Origin: Brachypterus glaber
Lineage: Eukaryota; Arthropoda; Insecta; Coleoptera; Kateretidae
Assembly (NCBI GenBank): GCA_958510825.1
Contig: OY294049.1
Span: 29,459,415-29,523,414, forward strand
Reading direction: 5' to 3'
Length of the DNA stretch: 64,000 bases
Position 1 is the stretch's first letter; the number at the start of each line of letters is the position of its first letter. The translations under genes and the position numbers were made by a program. Positions 9,545 through 18,389 of this stretch are shown one piece after another. Below the pieces are notes generated by a model, which made no database searches, was not told the origin of the DNA, and saw only the letters and a list, made by a program, of their open reading frames with translations.

Positions 9545-10477
9545 CTAAACGAAATCTTTTTTGGATATCCATTCATCATGTGACTTATCCAAACCAAGGT
9601 ATCGAACCTTTACCTTTGTGCCTTTTTTCTGTAGAATTTTTGAGATAAGATACACATCGGGATACATAACCTTAGAAATTTCAAAATTATAAAAACGGCC
9701 TTTTATTGATTCTTTTTTTTGATCCTCCAGAATATAAGTTGGGGGGTTAGTAAACTTGATTTCCTTAATGGAAAAAATTTCGTTCGACCAAGAGGGTTGA
9801 TATCCTTTGCTAAAGGCCTCTCTATATTTACTTATTCTAACAAAGTCACCAATTTTATAAAGCGGTTTTACAACTTTTTTTGGAAAACTGTAGGACTGTA
9901 ATAATATTGTTTTTTCATTTTTTTTATTAACGTCTTTAGGTTTAAAACCAGTTGTAGAATGTACAGTGTTATTATAACTATTTACTATATTTTTAAAAAT
10001 ATCCACCCATTTATAACTTCCTTGTAAGGAAAATTGACGCCACATTATATTCTTTAAAGTGCGATTTACCCTCTCTACTATTGATGCTTTAATATTTGAA
10101 TAAGTACTGTAATGATTTATTTTATACTCTTGCATTAATTGCCTAAAATCTTTGTTATAAAATTCCCGCCCCATATCGGTTTGTAGATTGTTAGGGCCTT
10201 TTTTGTTAGTTAACAAAATAGATTTCATAGCAGTTGTAACATCTTTACCCTTTTTACTTTTTAAAGGTTCTAACCATACAAATTTAGAAAACGCATTTAT
10301 TACAACTAAAATATATTTATATCCCTTATTAATTTTCGAGTAAGGGATCATTTCAACTAGATCAGCAACCCATAAATCATTTAAACCTTTAATAATTACC
10401 CTACATCGTTTAAATTTTTTTCTTGCAGGTTTGTGAAGTTCAGTAACAACTTACTCCTTAATATTACTGTTTTTCAT
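9545..10477 (-). CDS. Polinton retroviral-type integrase (in-frame stop near start)
   Basis: This is a DDE integrase that inserts the element and makes the 6 bp duplication. The catalytic core has D in ADLVEM (codon 10361-10363), D in LQTDMGREF and E in IVERVNRTLK with the usual ~35-residue spacing. An SH3-like/chromodomain-like C-terminus ends VRYLGLDKSHDEWISKKDFV. The first Met of the long uninterrupted frame (10351) lies after the first catalytic Asp, so starting there would give a dead enzyme. The coding frame continues upstream through the conserved ELHKPARKKF segment to a TAA at 10451-10453. An in-frame ATG stands eight codons further up (10477), overlapping the upstream gene by 14 bp. 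Options are a nonsense mutation, a splice to the AG at 10450-10451, or a sequencing error. Confidence 0.9.
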
Positions 10478-12365
10478 AATATATGGGCAAAAGTAACAGT
10501 AATTCCAGATAAATATTTCCTTGCGCCTTACGATCTAGTGTTGCAATAGAAAAAGTGTCAATTTTCGTAACGTCTCTGCTATTTAAATTACTTAAACCAA
10601 GCTCGGTGGTAGAATAATAATCCTTATCATTTAAAATGACAATGGCAGGAGGCCCACTATATTTTACTTTTTTTAGTACTGCCTTGTTGAAAGGAAGCTG
10701 AAACGTCTCTTTTAGGTTTTGTAATTTGTATAAATAATATTTAGATTTTACTGAATAATGTGAAGCAATAAATGTTTTGTCAGTAACTGCATTACCAGTA
10801 ATTATAAATACACTTTCATAAAATAATTTCTGAATTTTTGAATCCACAATCATTTCATTATATTGAATTTTTTTCTTATTACTTAACATAGTTTGTTCGT
10901 TTTTCTTAATTTTTTCATTTAGTTCAGAGTGTATTTTTAAAGAATTTTCAAAATCATTTTCAAGTTTAATTATTTTGTCATCTACAGTCTGAATTAGTAA
11001 TTCAGTGCTGGTTACTTTATTTTGAAAACCATCAAGTATCCCTTTTTGGTTAACACTTTTTTCAGATAAAGTTTGAATTTCTGTGTTGATGTTTTTTAAA
11101 GAGTTTTCACAGTTTTCTTTAAGTTTGTTCAGTCTTTCATTCATATTCTGAGTTAATAAGTCACTGTTGGTAACTTTATTTTGAAAACCATCAAGTATCC
11201 CTTTTTGGTTAACACTTTTTTCAGATAAAGTTTGAATTTCTGTGTCGATGTTTTTTAAAGAGTTTTCAAAGTTTTCTTTAAGTTTATCCAGACTTTCTTT
11301 CATATTCTGAGTTAATAAGTCACTGTTGGTAACTTTATTTTGAAAACCGTCAAGTATCCCTTTTTGGTTAACACTTTGTTCAGACAAATTTTGAATTTCT
11401 GTGTTGATGTTTTTTAAAGAGGTTTCAAAGTTTTCTTTAAGTTTATCCAGACTTATATCCATATTCTGAATTGTTAAGTCACTGCTGCCTGCTGAATTTT
11501 TCTCAGAAAAATTTTGAATTTCTGTTGCGATATTTTTTATAGACGTTTCAAAATTATCTTTTAGTTTAATTATTTTGTCATCTATAGTCTGGATAGATAA
11601 TTCAGTGCTGATTACTTTATTTTGAAAACTATCAAAGATCCCTTTTTGATTAATATTTTGCTCAGACAAATTTTGAATTTCTATTCCAATGTTTTTTAAA
11701 GAGTTTTCAAAGTTTTCTTTAAGTTTATCCAGTTTTTCATTCATATTCTGAGTTAATAAGCCACTGTTGGTAACTTTATTTTGAAAACTATCAAGTATAC
11801 CTTTTTGGTTTTCACTTTGCTCAGACAAATTTTGAATTTCTTTTACAATATTTTCTTTAACCTTTGTAAATTCATCTAACTTCTCTTCAAATGTCTTAAT
11901 TTTTTTTGAACTGGATCCTTCTTCTGATTCCACGCTAAGTCTTTTATTAAGTTGTTGAGTAAAATCCTTATTTATTTTAGTTTCCAGATCAGAGGATTTT
12001 TCTGTTATGATTTTATTAACAACAGTAAATACATCCTTATTTTTTGTATTAATTATTTCACCTATCCTATTATCTAAATTAATCTTTTCAATATTTGATT
12101 TTATTTTTTCGACATTTTCCAAAGATTTTTGATAAATATTATCTACATAATATTTATTGGTTGCATCAAATTTATTTTTGGGAATTTCTAAATTAATTAT
12201 TCTTTTATTTTTCATGTCATAATTATCTCCGGAATTTAAAAATTTTTGGTTAGAAATCACATTTTGTGAATCAACCGAGGGAGTTTCCGTATGAATTAAA
12301 TTTGTTTTCTCAGAGTAATTATATTTCACATCTAAATAATGTCTACCAAACTTATCGATAGGCAT
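10464..12365 (-). CDS. Fibre-like coiled-coil protein with ~53-residue repeats
   Basis: 633 codons in three parts. The N-terminus (MPIDKFGRHYL) is followed by the NYDMKNKRIINL...DATNKYYVDNI segment, which has the form of phage tail-fibre and trimeric-stalk modules. The middle (about residues 165-470) is a coiled-coil stalk of about six tandem ~53-residue repeats, each containing a form of NQKGILDGFQNKV, then LDKLKENFENSLKNI and EIQ-LSE. One repeat is shortened. The C-terminal ~140 residues are non-repetitive and beta-rich, like a head or receptor-binding domain. It lies directly downstream of conserved structural genes. By architecture (anchor, stalk, knob) it is a plausible host-attachment spike anchored to the penton. 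This is inference from layout, not from recognised fibre homology. The repeats are recent: the DNA copies between 10970 and 11860 are highly similar. Confidence 0.75.
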   Translation of the reverse strand: MPIDKFGRHYLDVKYNYSEKTNLIHTETPSVDSQNVISNQKFLNSGDNYDMKNKRIINLEIPKNKFDATNKYYVDNIYQKSLENVEKIKSNIEKINLDNRIGEIINTKNKDVFTVVNKIITEKSSDLETKINKDFTQQLNKRLSVESEEGSSSKKIKTFEEKLDEFTKVKENIVKEIQNLSEQSENQKGILDSFQNKVTNSGLLTQNMNEKLDKLKENFENSLKNIGIEIQNLSEQNINQKGIFDSFQNKVISTELSIQTIDDKIIKLKDNFETSIKNIATEIQNFSEKNSAGSSDLTIQNMDISLDKLKENFETSLKNINTEIQNLSEQSVNQKGILDGFQNKVTNSDLLTQNMKESLDKLKENFENSLKNIDTEIQTLSEKSVNQKGILDGFQNKVTNSDLLTQNMNERLNKLKENCENSLKNINTEIQTLSEKSVNQKGILDGFQNKVTSTELLIQTVDDKIIKLENDFENSLKIHSELNEKIKKNEQTMLSNKKKIQYNEMIVDSKIQKLFYESVFIITGNAVTDKTFIASHYSVKSKYYLYKLQNLKETFQLPFNKAVLKKVKYSGPPAIVILNDKDYYSTTELGLSNLNSRDVTKIDTFSIATLDRKAQGNIYLELLLLLPIYYEKQ

Positions 12366-12399
12366 CTTGACTAGAACTAACCTAATTTTATTTGTTTTT

Positions 12400-13503
12400 T
12401 TATTTTATAATTTTTTTTTCTCGGAGTTCTTCAACTATAGATATAATTTCATTATTATGCCCCGTATGTCCAGCCATTTGTGAGGCAATTAAAAGTTTTA
12501 GGCGTTCAATGATTTCATTAGGGTCATCAAAATATATATAATCAATTTTTTTTTTTGAGAGGTCAAGCATTAAACCTTTTCCAGTTTTATTTTTTGAACT
12601 TCTCAGATTTTTTGGACTCCTGTAAACAATGTTTTTTTGGCTTAAAATCCCCTTTTGGACTAAAAATGGTCTTATGATATTATTATATTTGTCTGTATTT
12701 GATGCTTGAATGCTCTCAGTTTCGTTATAGTTTTTACGATATGCATTAGTTCGCTTTAAAATATCCATATAATTTTCTAAATCGCTTTTATGATATCCAA
12801 TAGGATGTTTTTTAAAAAGTAATTCATAAAGTCCCACTGTTCCAGGATATTGAACATTTTCTACAACTACATCCTTTCCTTTAAAATTTAATAAACTGTT
12901 CGCTATTTTATACACATCTGAATCTGGTGAATATTTAATTCCATACTTAAAATCAAACTGATTTTCAGTATCATGAATACATTCATCAATATACCTCCGA
13001 GGTAAAGGATCAAATTGAGAAAGGTAGTCCTGATAAGTCGCGGCGGTAGATAAATTTTGAACTTGTTCAAGAAGACTAGTTTCTTTATTTAAATCAACAT
13101 CACTGTCATCCTCTTGTATTGTTTTATCCTCTATATATTGATCCTTTAAAAACGATGGTGTTGTCATAGGCAAAACAGGTTGATATTTTGTAGTTCTGGG
13201 TGTTGCAAATTGTGTCGCATCTGCTTGATTTTCGTGAAATTTATTTTGTAAGGTTGAATGTAAAAATGAAATATCTTTGGTTTGATCTGATTTAACTGCG
13301 CCTGGTAATTCTTCTAGTTTTTCCCTTTTAATATTTGTATCTGGTATTATATTTTTTAGAAATTTTTCTAATGGTTCCGTAATTGGTTTACTTCGAAGTT
13401 TTAATTCCCTTTCCGATTGCGCTAAATCAGATTTTAAAGTACGATATTTTTGTTTAATAGATTTTCTTGTGTTAATTAATTCTTTAGCTAAACGTTCGTT
13501 CAT
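12400..13503 (-). CDS. Conserved Polinton structural/accessory protein (DUF8207-like)
   Basis: 367 codons. The N-terminal ~150 residues are charged and coiled-coil or disordered (RKSIKQKYRTLKSDLAQSEREL), followed by an acidic linker. The conserved C-terminal half holds the VQYPGTVGLYELLFKKHP landmark (about residues 219-236) and ends with a block containing IYFDDPNEIIERLKLLIASQ then HNNEIISIVEELRE. That combination is a family I know as common in insect Polintons, which I believe is catalogued as DUF8207 (the number is from memory). The biochemical role is unknown. It sits 34 bp from the fibre-like gene in a tight leftward block, fitting a virion or assembly protein. It starts at the first ATG. 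Confidence 0.75.
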   Translation of the reverse strand: MNERLAKELINTRKSIKQKYRTLKSDLAQSERELKLRSKPITEPLEKFLKNIIPDTNIKREKLEELPGAVKSDQTKDISFLHSTLQNKFHENQADATQFATPRTTKYQPVLPMTTPSFLKDQYIEDKTIQEDDSDVDLNKETSLLEQVQNLSTAATYQDYLSQFDPLPRRYIDECIHDTENQFDFKYGIKYSPDSDVYKIANSLLNFKGKDVVVENVQYPGTVGLYELLFKKHPIGYHKSDLENYMDILKRTNAYRKNYNETESIQASNTDKYNNIIRPFLVQKGILSQKNIVYRSPKNLRSSKNKTGKGLMLDLSKKKIDYIYFDDPNEIIERLKLLIASQMAGHTGHNNEIISIVEELREKKIIK

Positions 13504-13600
13504 GTTTTTGTGTTAAAAGACCACACTTAACTAAAACTATTACTTTTAGAATAACTTTATATACAGGTTGAAATAAAACGAATAATTATTAAAAAAATAT

Positions 13601-14050
13601 TTAATTATTCACTAAAAAGTTATTATACAGAAAATATACATTAGATAGGGAACACACACAGAAATCATTGTTATGATAAAAACAAAGTGGTTTAGATTTT
13701 TGAATAGCTGGTATTTCATTCAATTCGACTACTGTTTTTTTTGTTAGTTTTTTAATATATGCAGCTTTCTCTGTTCCTTTGATGAAAATTTTCTCAGCAT
13801 TTTTACAAAGGTCTCTGATAATATTTTGAGAATTATAAGCTAATATATATCCTGTGTCCCACTTAATACAATGATGATTTTTGATATTCCACTGAGCCTG
13901 TTGTTGTAAATATTTTGGTAAATCCTTAAATTTAAATGGTGCCTTAAAAACGTAGTGACTTACTCTAAATCCATCAAAAGCTGCAAGTTCCTTAATTAAA
14001 AATCGATTACCTTCTAATTTAAATGCCTGAAAATCTATAACTAAACTCAT
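13601..14050 (-). CDS. Conserved Polinton protein, DnaQ/RNase-H-fold-like
   Basis: 149 codons. The N-terminal pattern VIDFQAFKL then FLIKELAAFDG, a HYVFKAPF strand, then HHCIKWDTGY, and a central IFIKGTEKAAYIKKL match a small arthropod Polinton-associated family whose strand order suggests an RNase-H/DnaQ-type fold. The usual acidic catalytic set is not clearly complete, so nuclease activity is uncertain. The C-terminus has a Cys/His cluster (LCFYHNNDFCVC), possibly a zinc site. It lies 12 bp from the major capsid gene, in the leftward block. Confidence 0.6.
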   Translation of the reverse strand: MSLVIDFQAFKLEGNRFLIKELAAFDGFRVSHYVFKAPFKFKDLPKYLQQQAQWNIKNHHCIKWDTGYILAYNSQNIIRDLCKNAEKIFIKGTEKAAYIKKLTKKTVVELNEIPAIQKSKPLCFYHNNDFCVCSLSNVYFLYNNFLVNN

Positions 14051-14062
14051 TATTTTTTTTAA

Positions 14063-15286
14063 TTATAAATGTTTAACAATTTTTGTTAACGGATTGTAAC
14101 TTATTAATTTTTCATGTAAAATTAAACAATAAGCTGAAGTTTCCTTGGGAACATTTACAGAGGTCTCAAATTCAACTCTAAGTGTGATAGGTCCACTTTG
14201 AATTGATTCTTTTTGTCGTAAACAGTCAATATATGTAATAGGTGCTATACTTTTAAATTCTGTTGGTGTAAATAGAGGAATATTTGCAAGGTCATAATAT
14301 GAACTTCTAAACTTTGCAAACATTTCATAAAGTTGAGCAAACTTATTATTTTCGAAATCTATAAACAGATCATTACAAGGATATCTCTCTGAATTTAAAA
14401 ACACCCTTATATCTCGAAGTTTGCAGTCATCAAATTTACTCATGTCTTTTGACACGACATCCCTTCTCCTTGTTTGAAAAGCTATAATAATATGTCTCGG
14501 TGTTTCCAGTCTTGTGCTAGTCTTAACTGACCAATTATGTCTATTTGTGTCCAATAATTCAGGATATTCAACAAGTTCCCAACTTCTAAAGCCAATTTTT
14601 ATATCAACATTTTTATCAATTAGTTTTGTCAGAGCAATTTCTTCAGCTAAACCAACAGATACGTGAGGTATTTTCCAAGAAAGTTTCATAAGTTCAATTT
14701 TAGGTTCTTCTGTACCTGTCGTACCAGTATATAATACAGAATTTAAATCATTATTACTGCGAACTATTATTAATTCCTGTTTAGCATTAATCAATATCTT
14801 TCGAAAATCCTCAAAAAAACCCATTAATGTAGACAATTCAATAACTACATTGAAATTTCCGTTTTTATCTACTAGAATAGGTTCTGTATATTTGGATTTG
14901 GGAAACCATCCTGCATTTTCCAGTTTGACTGTGTCACCAACACAAAATGAGAGATAACCTTTTAAAGTTGAGGTTAATCCAACGTCTCTAACTGAATCAA
15001 CTTGTTGCCCATTTATTAAGTATCGGATTTCTTTAAAAAGAAAAGCTACCCCGTTATTTATTAGCGTTAAATTTTTAGTTACACTGCCATCAGATTTTGT
15101 TAGTTTTCCCTCGATATTTAAAAAACTTTCACAAGGTAACGTAAATTTATCTGCGCCCGGTATAGCTATTATTATTTCATCATTATTGCCTAACTTATTG
15201 GGTAAATATGGTTCATATGTATGATATTGTAAACTAGTTATTGAATTATCAATATAGAGATTTTCCGTTACATTTAAAATACTCAT
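14063..15286 (-). CDS. Major capsid protein, double jelly-roll
   Basis: 407 codons. It matches the insect Polinton capsid pattern: an N-terminal arm with DNSITSLQYHTYEPYLPN (about residues 13-30), then DEIIIAIPGADKFTLPCESFL starting the first jelly-roll, and the FLFKEIRYLINGQQVDSVRD segment about residues 86-105. The second half carries RRRDVVSKDMSKFDDCKLRD and IRVFLNSERYPCNDL. In this family the protein forms trimeric pseudo-hexameric capsomers of an icosahedral shell, as in adenoviruses and virophages. No break or frameshift is seen. The start is the ATG two bases after the small basic gene's stop. A complete capsid gene implies this lineage could make virions. Confidence 0.9.
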   Translation of the reverse strand: MSILNVTENLYIDNSITSLQYHTYEPYLPNKLGNNDEIIIAIPGADKFTLPCESFLNIEGKLTKSDGSVTKNLTLINNGVAFLFKEIRYLINGQQVDSVRDVGLTSTLKGYLSFCVGDTVKLENAGWFPKSKYTEPILVDKNGNFNVVIELSTLMGFFEDFRKILINAKQELIIVRSNNDLNSVLYTGTTGTEEPKIELMKLSWKIPHVSVGLAEEIALTKLIDKNVDIKIGFRSWELVEYPELLDTNRHNWSVKTSTRLETPRHIIIAFQTRRRDVVSKDMSKFDDCKLRDIRVFLNSERYPCNDLFIDFENNKFAQLYEMFAKFRSSYYDLANIPLFTPTEFKSIAPITYIDCLRQKESIQSGPITLRVEFETSVNVPKETSAYCLILHEKLISYNPLTKIVKHL

Positions 15287-15287
15287 T

Positions 15288-15464
15288 TTAAATTAGTAAG
15301 GTAAAGCCTAAAGATTTTAAAAACCGATGATTTTTCGGTGTTATCTGTTTAACGTTTGTTTTAGAAATGCGTTTTTTCGAAACTTTCTTTTTTTTATACT
15401 TTCCTTCATCTAATTTAAAATTATTAGAACTAGTAGTAAAAGAAGGATTATATTTAGTAACCAT
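15288..15464 (-). CDS. Small basic protein between penton and capsid genes
   Basis: 58 codons, strongly basic with runs such as KYKKKKVSKKR (about residues 23-33), ending in a conserved-looking TPKNHRFLKSLGF segment (43-55). It overlaps the penton gene's end by 11 bp and stops one base before the capsid ATG. That packing argues for a real gene. A core or DNA-condensing peptide of the virion, analogous in size and charge to small adenoviral core proteins, is an inference. The KN-x-x-FLKSLG tail may be a protease-processed or packaging signal. Start: the only in-frame ATG. Confidence 0.6.
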   Translation of the reverse strand: MVTKYNPSFTTSSNNFKLDEGKYKKKKVSKKRISKTNVKQITPKNHRFLKSLGFTLLI

Positions 15465-16155
15465 TTTTACTTTTAATTTTTTTCACGTGTAGTCTTATTG
15501 TTATCACTTCATCATTAAAATTGATGAGATCACCATCTTGATCAAGTATTTTAAGGGATATGTTCGTTATAGTTTTCACGTTTATGGGAAAATATAAAAT
15601 TGTTTCAGGTCTTTCCACTATTTTATAACCAACAGGAACTATGGGAAAGAATTGATGAATAATATGAACAGGTTTTCCGTTTAAATAGGATCCTTCTGCT
15701 ATATTACAATCTATACAAATTGCATTTATTTTTAAAATTTCTGCTGGATGATCTGAATCATATGCAGTTCCTGCTTCTAAAGTTTTATTTTCAAAACCTA
15801 AAATTTTTCCGATGGAATCGTCTTTGAAAATTATCTTTTCTGTGCATCTGATATATGTATGTAATGTATTGTTATTTCCATATAAAACAAGCAATATTTT
15901 ACCCGTGCTAAGTTCCCTATGTAAAAATTTATATAAATCGGATATCTCGTAAGACCCAGTTGGTATAGTCACAAATGTATTTTCATCTCTATAATAAAAT
16001 TTATTATTTTTTTCGTCAATATTAGGAATAGAGTAAAAAGTCTCAAAATTTGATAATCCTATAACATAATCACTATTTTCGTCTAAATAAATCGGGGGGT
16101 TAAAAACAGCACTTAATACCGATTTTTTATCCGAAAGAGCTAATGTAAAAGACAT
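15454..16155 (-). CDS. Minor capsid protein (penton-like, single jelly-roll)
   Basis: 233 codons. The N-terminal third (LALSDKKSVLSAVFNPPIYL, then DYVIGLSNFETFYSIPNI and NNKFYYRDEN followed by VTIPTGSYEISDLYKFL) has the pattern of the Polinton/adintovirus-type penton protein. The remainder is beta-rich, as expected of a jelly-roll. Its predicted role is pentamers at the five-fold vertices, where fibre-like proteins normally attach. It lies 34 bp downstream of the protease gene and overlaps the small basic gene. It is intact. Confidence 0.8.
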   Translation of the reverse strand: MSFTLALSDKKSVLSAVFNPPIYLDENSDYVIGLSNFETFYSIPNIDEKNNKFYYRDENTFVTIPTGSYEISDLYKFLHRELSTGKILLVLYGNNNTLHTYIRCTEKIIFKDDSIGKILGFENKTLEAGTAYDSDHPAEILKINAICIDCNIAEGSYLNGKPVHIIHQFFPIVPVGYKIVERPETILYFPINVKTITNISLKILDQDGDLINFNDEVITIRLHVKKIKSKNGY

Positions 16156-16189
16156 TACAATTCAAGTGATATTATTCAACTAATTTTTT

Positions 16190-16585
16190 TTACTGTTTTT
16201 TACTGTTCTTATAAAGAAATGATAAACATAAATGACCACAATTATAAAGATTGAATTTTTGTTTCCGTTCATAATTATATTTAACATTCTTGACGTTACC
16301 ATCACTAAAAAAATATTTAATTAATTCTTCGGGAGGTCTTAAGTTTCCGTACGAATCAAAGTACTGTATTTCCCTATTCTTTTTTTGTACATACGTTACC
16401 CAATGGCTGCCAGGTCCAGAAGATACATCTAAATTTACGATACCACATTCATTTTTTCTAATTCTTTTTGGTAGATTATCCCGCATAAATACACCGCGAA
16501 AATTTGGAATTTTTAGTTCTTTTACAATTTTTAATAAATCAAAATTTGTAAGTGGCCGATGTGGTATTTTCTCTAGAAGTTTTTT
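16190..16585 (-). CDS. Adenain-like maturation cysteine protease
   Basis: Catalytic elements are visible. Numbering from the Met at 16486: His28 in GPGSHW, Asp44 in YFDSYG, a Gln at 76 and Cys83 in NCGHLC. This is the order of the adenovirus-type (C5/C48-like) protease that matures capsid precursors. The Met at 16486 gives 98 codons, but the coding frame continues upstream without a Met for 33 more codons to a TAA at 16586-16588. It includes IPHRPL and IPNFRGVFM, which belong to the family's N-terminal part. The true start is probably in an upstream exon, with a possible acceptor CTTCTAG ending at 16573. The open frame overlaps the end of the phospholipase-type gene by about 13 bp. Confidence 0.85.
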   Translation of the reverse strand, partial: KKLLEKIPHRPLTNFDLLKIVKELKIPNFRGVFMRDNLPKRIRKNECGIVNLDVSSGPGSHWVTYVQKKNREIQYFDSYGNLRPPEELIKYFFSDGNVKNVKYNYERKQKFNLYNCGHLCLSFLYKNSKKQ

Positions 16586-17489
16586 TTAAATCGATTATTC
16601 CAGACCAAACCAAAGCCCTTTTTGTAAGGTTGTAGGTACAATCCCTTTCCAACATGCTTATTTTCCATAGCTAAATTATGTCTATTTTCTTCGTCCAGTT
16701 TTTGTCTAGCTATCTTGGTTTCGTTAACGGCCTTTATAACACCAGCAGCTCCTCCGACAAGTGAACCTAAAGCGCTGAGTCCTAAAACAAAATAAAAATA
16801 AAATTTTTGTAATGTAAAATGTTTTTTTTACACAAACCTGCGAATATTGGAATGAGTGGTAAAATTCCTCCTGTTTTTGGAATAGGTATTATTCTTTCTT
16901 TTGGTGCAATTATTTTTCGACCTCCTTTCTTTAGTGTCTTGAGTGCAACTCTGGTTAAGTTTTCTAAATTAGATGTTCGCGGTAAACTAGCTAAACTGTG
17001 ACGAGCTTTTCTAACCGCCGCAAAAAAATTCAGATCTTTCTTACGCACACCTTTTCCTTTTTTTCGTCTTTTTCTAATATTTCTTTTTCTAATACCCATA
17101 CCAAGTTTAGTTTTTGCTTTCATTGTTGAAGCTACACCTAAGGCCAAAATTTTTTCACCAATTTTTGCGTCACTTGATTTAAACCTATTGTACGCTTTAT
17201 TTTCTAATATTTTATCAGCTAGATTACGTTTCTCAACGTCTTGAAATTTGGAGTAGGCTATATCATGTTCTTTACAAGCTTCATCCAATTTATTTATTCC
17301 TTTGTCACCTCGTGAAAGGCGTTTCGCTAAGGCAGTACCGGGGCCACAAAAGTTATACCCTGGCAAATGTAATTCTACCGGTAATGTGTTTATAAATTTA
17401 TTTAGAAAACCGTAGCCTCGTTTTTTTGCACCTCTTCTTTCCTTAAAGTCTTGTTTAGAAATAATATTAGATTTTGTGAGAACCCTCAT
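16573..17489 (-). CDS. Phospholipase A2-domain / hydrophobic virion protein, one intron
   Basis: Exon 1 is 17489-16838 and exon 2 is 16781-16573, around a 56 nt GT-AG intron (GCAG|GTTTGT...TTTTAG|GA): 286 residues in total. The N-terminal domain is a parvovirus-capsid-type phospholipase A2: calcium loop YNFCGPGTAL (residues 45-54) and catalytic HD at 75-76 in CKEHDIAY. A very basic segment near 130-155 follows. Across the splice comes a Gly/Ala-rich hydrophobic segment, then an alpha-helical tail with HVGKGLYLQPYKKGFG. Such PLA2 domains breach endosomal membranes in known capsids. Here the combined basic and membrane-active layout suggests an entry or minor core protein. It is the first gene of the leftward virion block, divergent from the ATPase. 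Without splicing it would end at 16782 after unrelated residues. Confidence 0.85.
16782..16837 (-). other. Intron in the phospholipase-type gene
   Basis: 56 nt. The donor is GCAG|GTTTGT at 16837, the acceptor TTTTGTTTTAG at 16782. Splicing keeps the frame and restores the hydrophobic LPLIPIFAGL context into a Gly/Ala-rich helix. Its size equals the polymerase introns (54 and 56 nt). Confidence 0.85.
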
Positions 17490-17599
17490 TTTATATAACT
17501 GTACAAATTAGAACTGAATTTTCTAAGCAATACAACTTTTTAAATAGATTAACATTATTAAATAGAACTCATTCTAATACAAATAATGAGAAAGGGAAC
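17490..17599. promoter_or_regulatory. Divergent promoter between virion block and ATPase
   Basis: 110 bp separate the two opposing ATGs. TATATAA on the minus strand lies immediately before the leftward ATG, which is too close for a normal TATA distance. No clear TATA is seen for the rightward gene. Shared regulation of capsid and packaging genes is inferred from position only. Confidence 0.45.
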
Positions 17600-18286
17600 A
17601 TGCGAATTGAGCAACAATCTTTTGCTCTTCCAATTAAAAATCACGATCAACTCGACAATAAACAATTCCAAAAGCATGGACCAATATTTTGTGGAGGACC
17701 AAAACGAGGACTAGTCGTGGGTGCATCGGGATGTGGAAAAACCAACGTTTTAATTAGTTTAATAGAACACCTGAACGGACTTAGATTTGAAAATATATAT
17801 GTTTACTCAAAATCTTTAAACCAACCAAAATATAAATATTTAAGTTTTTTATTAAAACCAGTAAAAGAAATAGGATATTTTGAGTTTGAAAACTGCAATA
17901 ATTTAATAACTCCTGCTGCAATAAAACCTAATTCCATCGTAATATTTGACGACGTAGTGTGTGGAAATCAAAGTACTATTAGAGATTTTTTTGTCTATTC
18001 CCGACACAAAAATACCGACGTATTTTACCTAGCACAAACTTACTCCGCCGTTCCAAAACAACATATAAGGGATAATGCAAATTTATTAATTATCTTTCAA
18101 CAAGACAATACGAATTTAAAACACATTTATGACGACCATGTTAATGTAGATATGCCTTTTAAAGATTTTCAGAAATTGTGTTCTTTGTGTTGGATAGATA
18201 GATATGATTTTGTAGTTATTGATAAGGATTGTAAATTAAATTCAGGTCGTTATAGAAACGGATTTGATAAATTTATTAAAATATAA
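17600..18286 (+). CDS. A32-like genome-packaging ATPase (FtsK/HerA superfamily)
   Basis: 228 codons. Walker A is GASGCGKTN (residues 41-49) and Walker B is IVIFDD (113-118). The following SRHKNTDVFYLAQTYSAVPK block holds the conserved Gln/Ser sensor region of this family. Length is normal for Polinton ATPases. In relatives the enzyme pumps replicated DNA into preformed capsids. Its presence with capsid, penton and protease completes the morphogenesis set. The gene is intact, starts at an ATG after GAGAAAGGGAAC, and is followed by the polymerase in the same direction. Confidence 0.93.
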   Translation: MRIEQQSFALPIKNHDQLDNKQFQKHGPIFCGGPKRGLVVGASGCGKTNVLISLIEHLNGLRFENIYVYSKSLNQPKYKYLSFLLKPVKEIGYFEFENCNNLITPAAIKPNSIVIFDDVVCGNQSTIRDFFVYSRHKNTDVFYLAQTYSAVPKQHIRDNANLLIIFQQDNTNLKHIYDDHVNVDMPFKDFQKLCSLCWIDRYDFVVIDKDCKLNSGRYRNGFDKFIKI

Positions 18287-18389
18287 ACAAATTAACCTTG
18301 AATATAAAGATATAATTATATGTAAAGTTTTAAAACTGTAGTTCCAAACTATCTGTTAACTAATAAACATATTTGTTTTAGTCCAAAAA

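Noticed and set aside
9719..9901. 60-codon plus-strand frame over the integrase
   Set aside because: Shadow of the integrase C-terminal region.
16290..16589. 99-codon plus-strand frame over the protease
   Set aside because: The opposite strand carries clear protease catalytic residues; this is a shadow.
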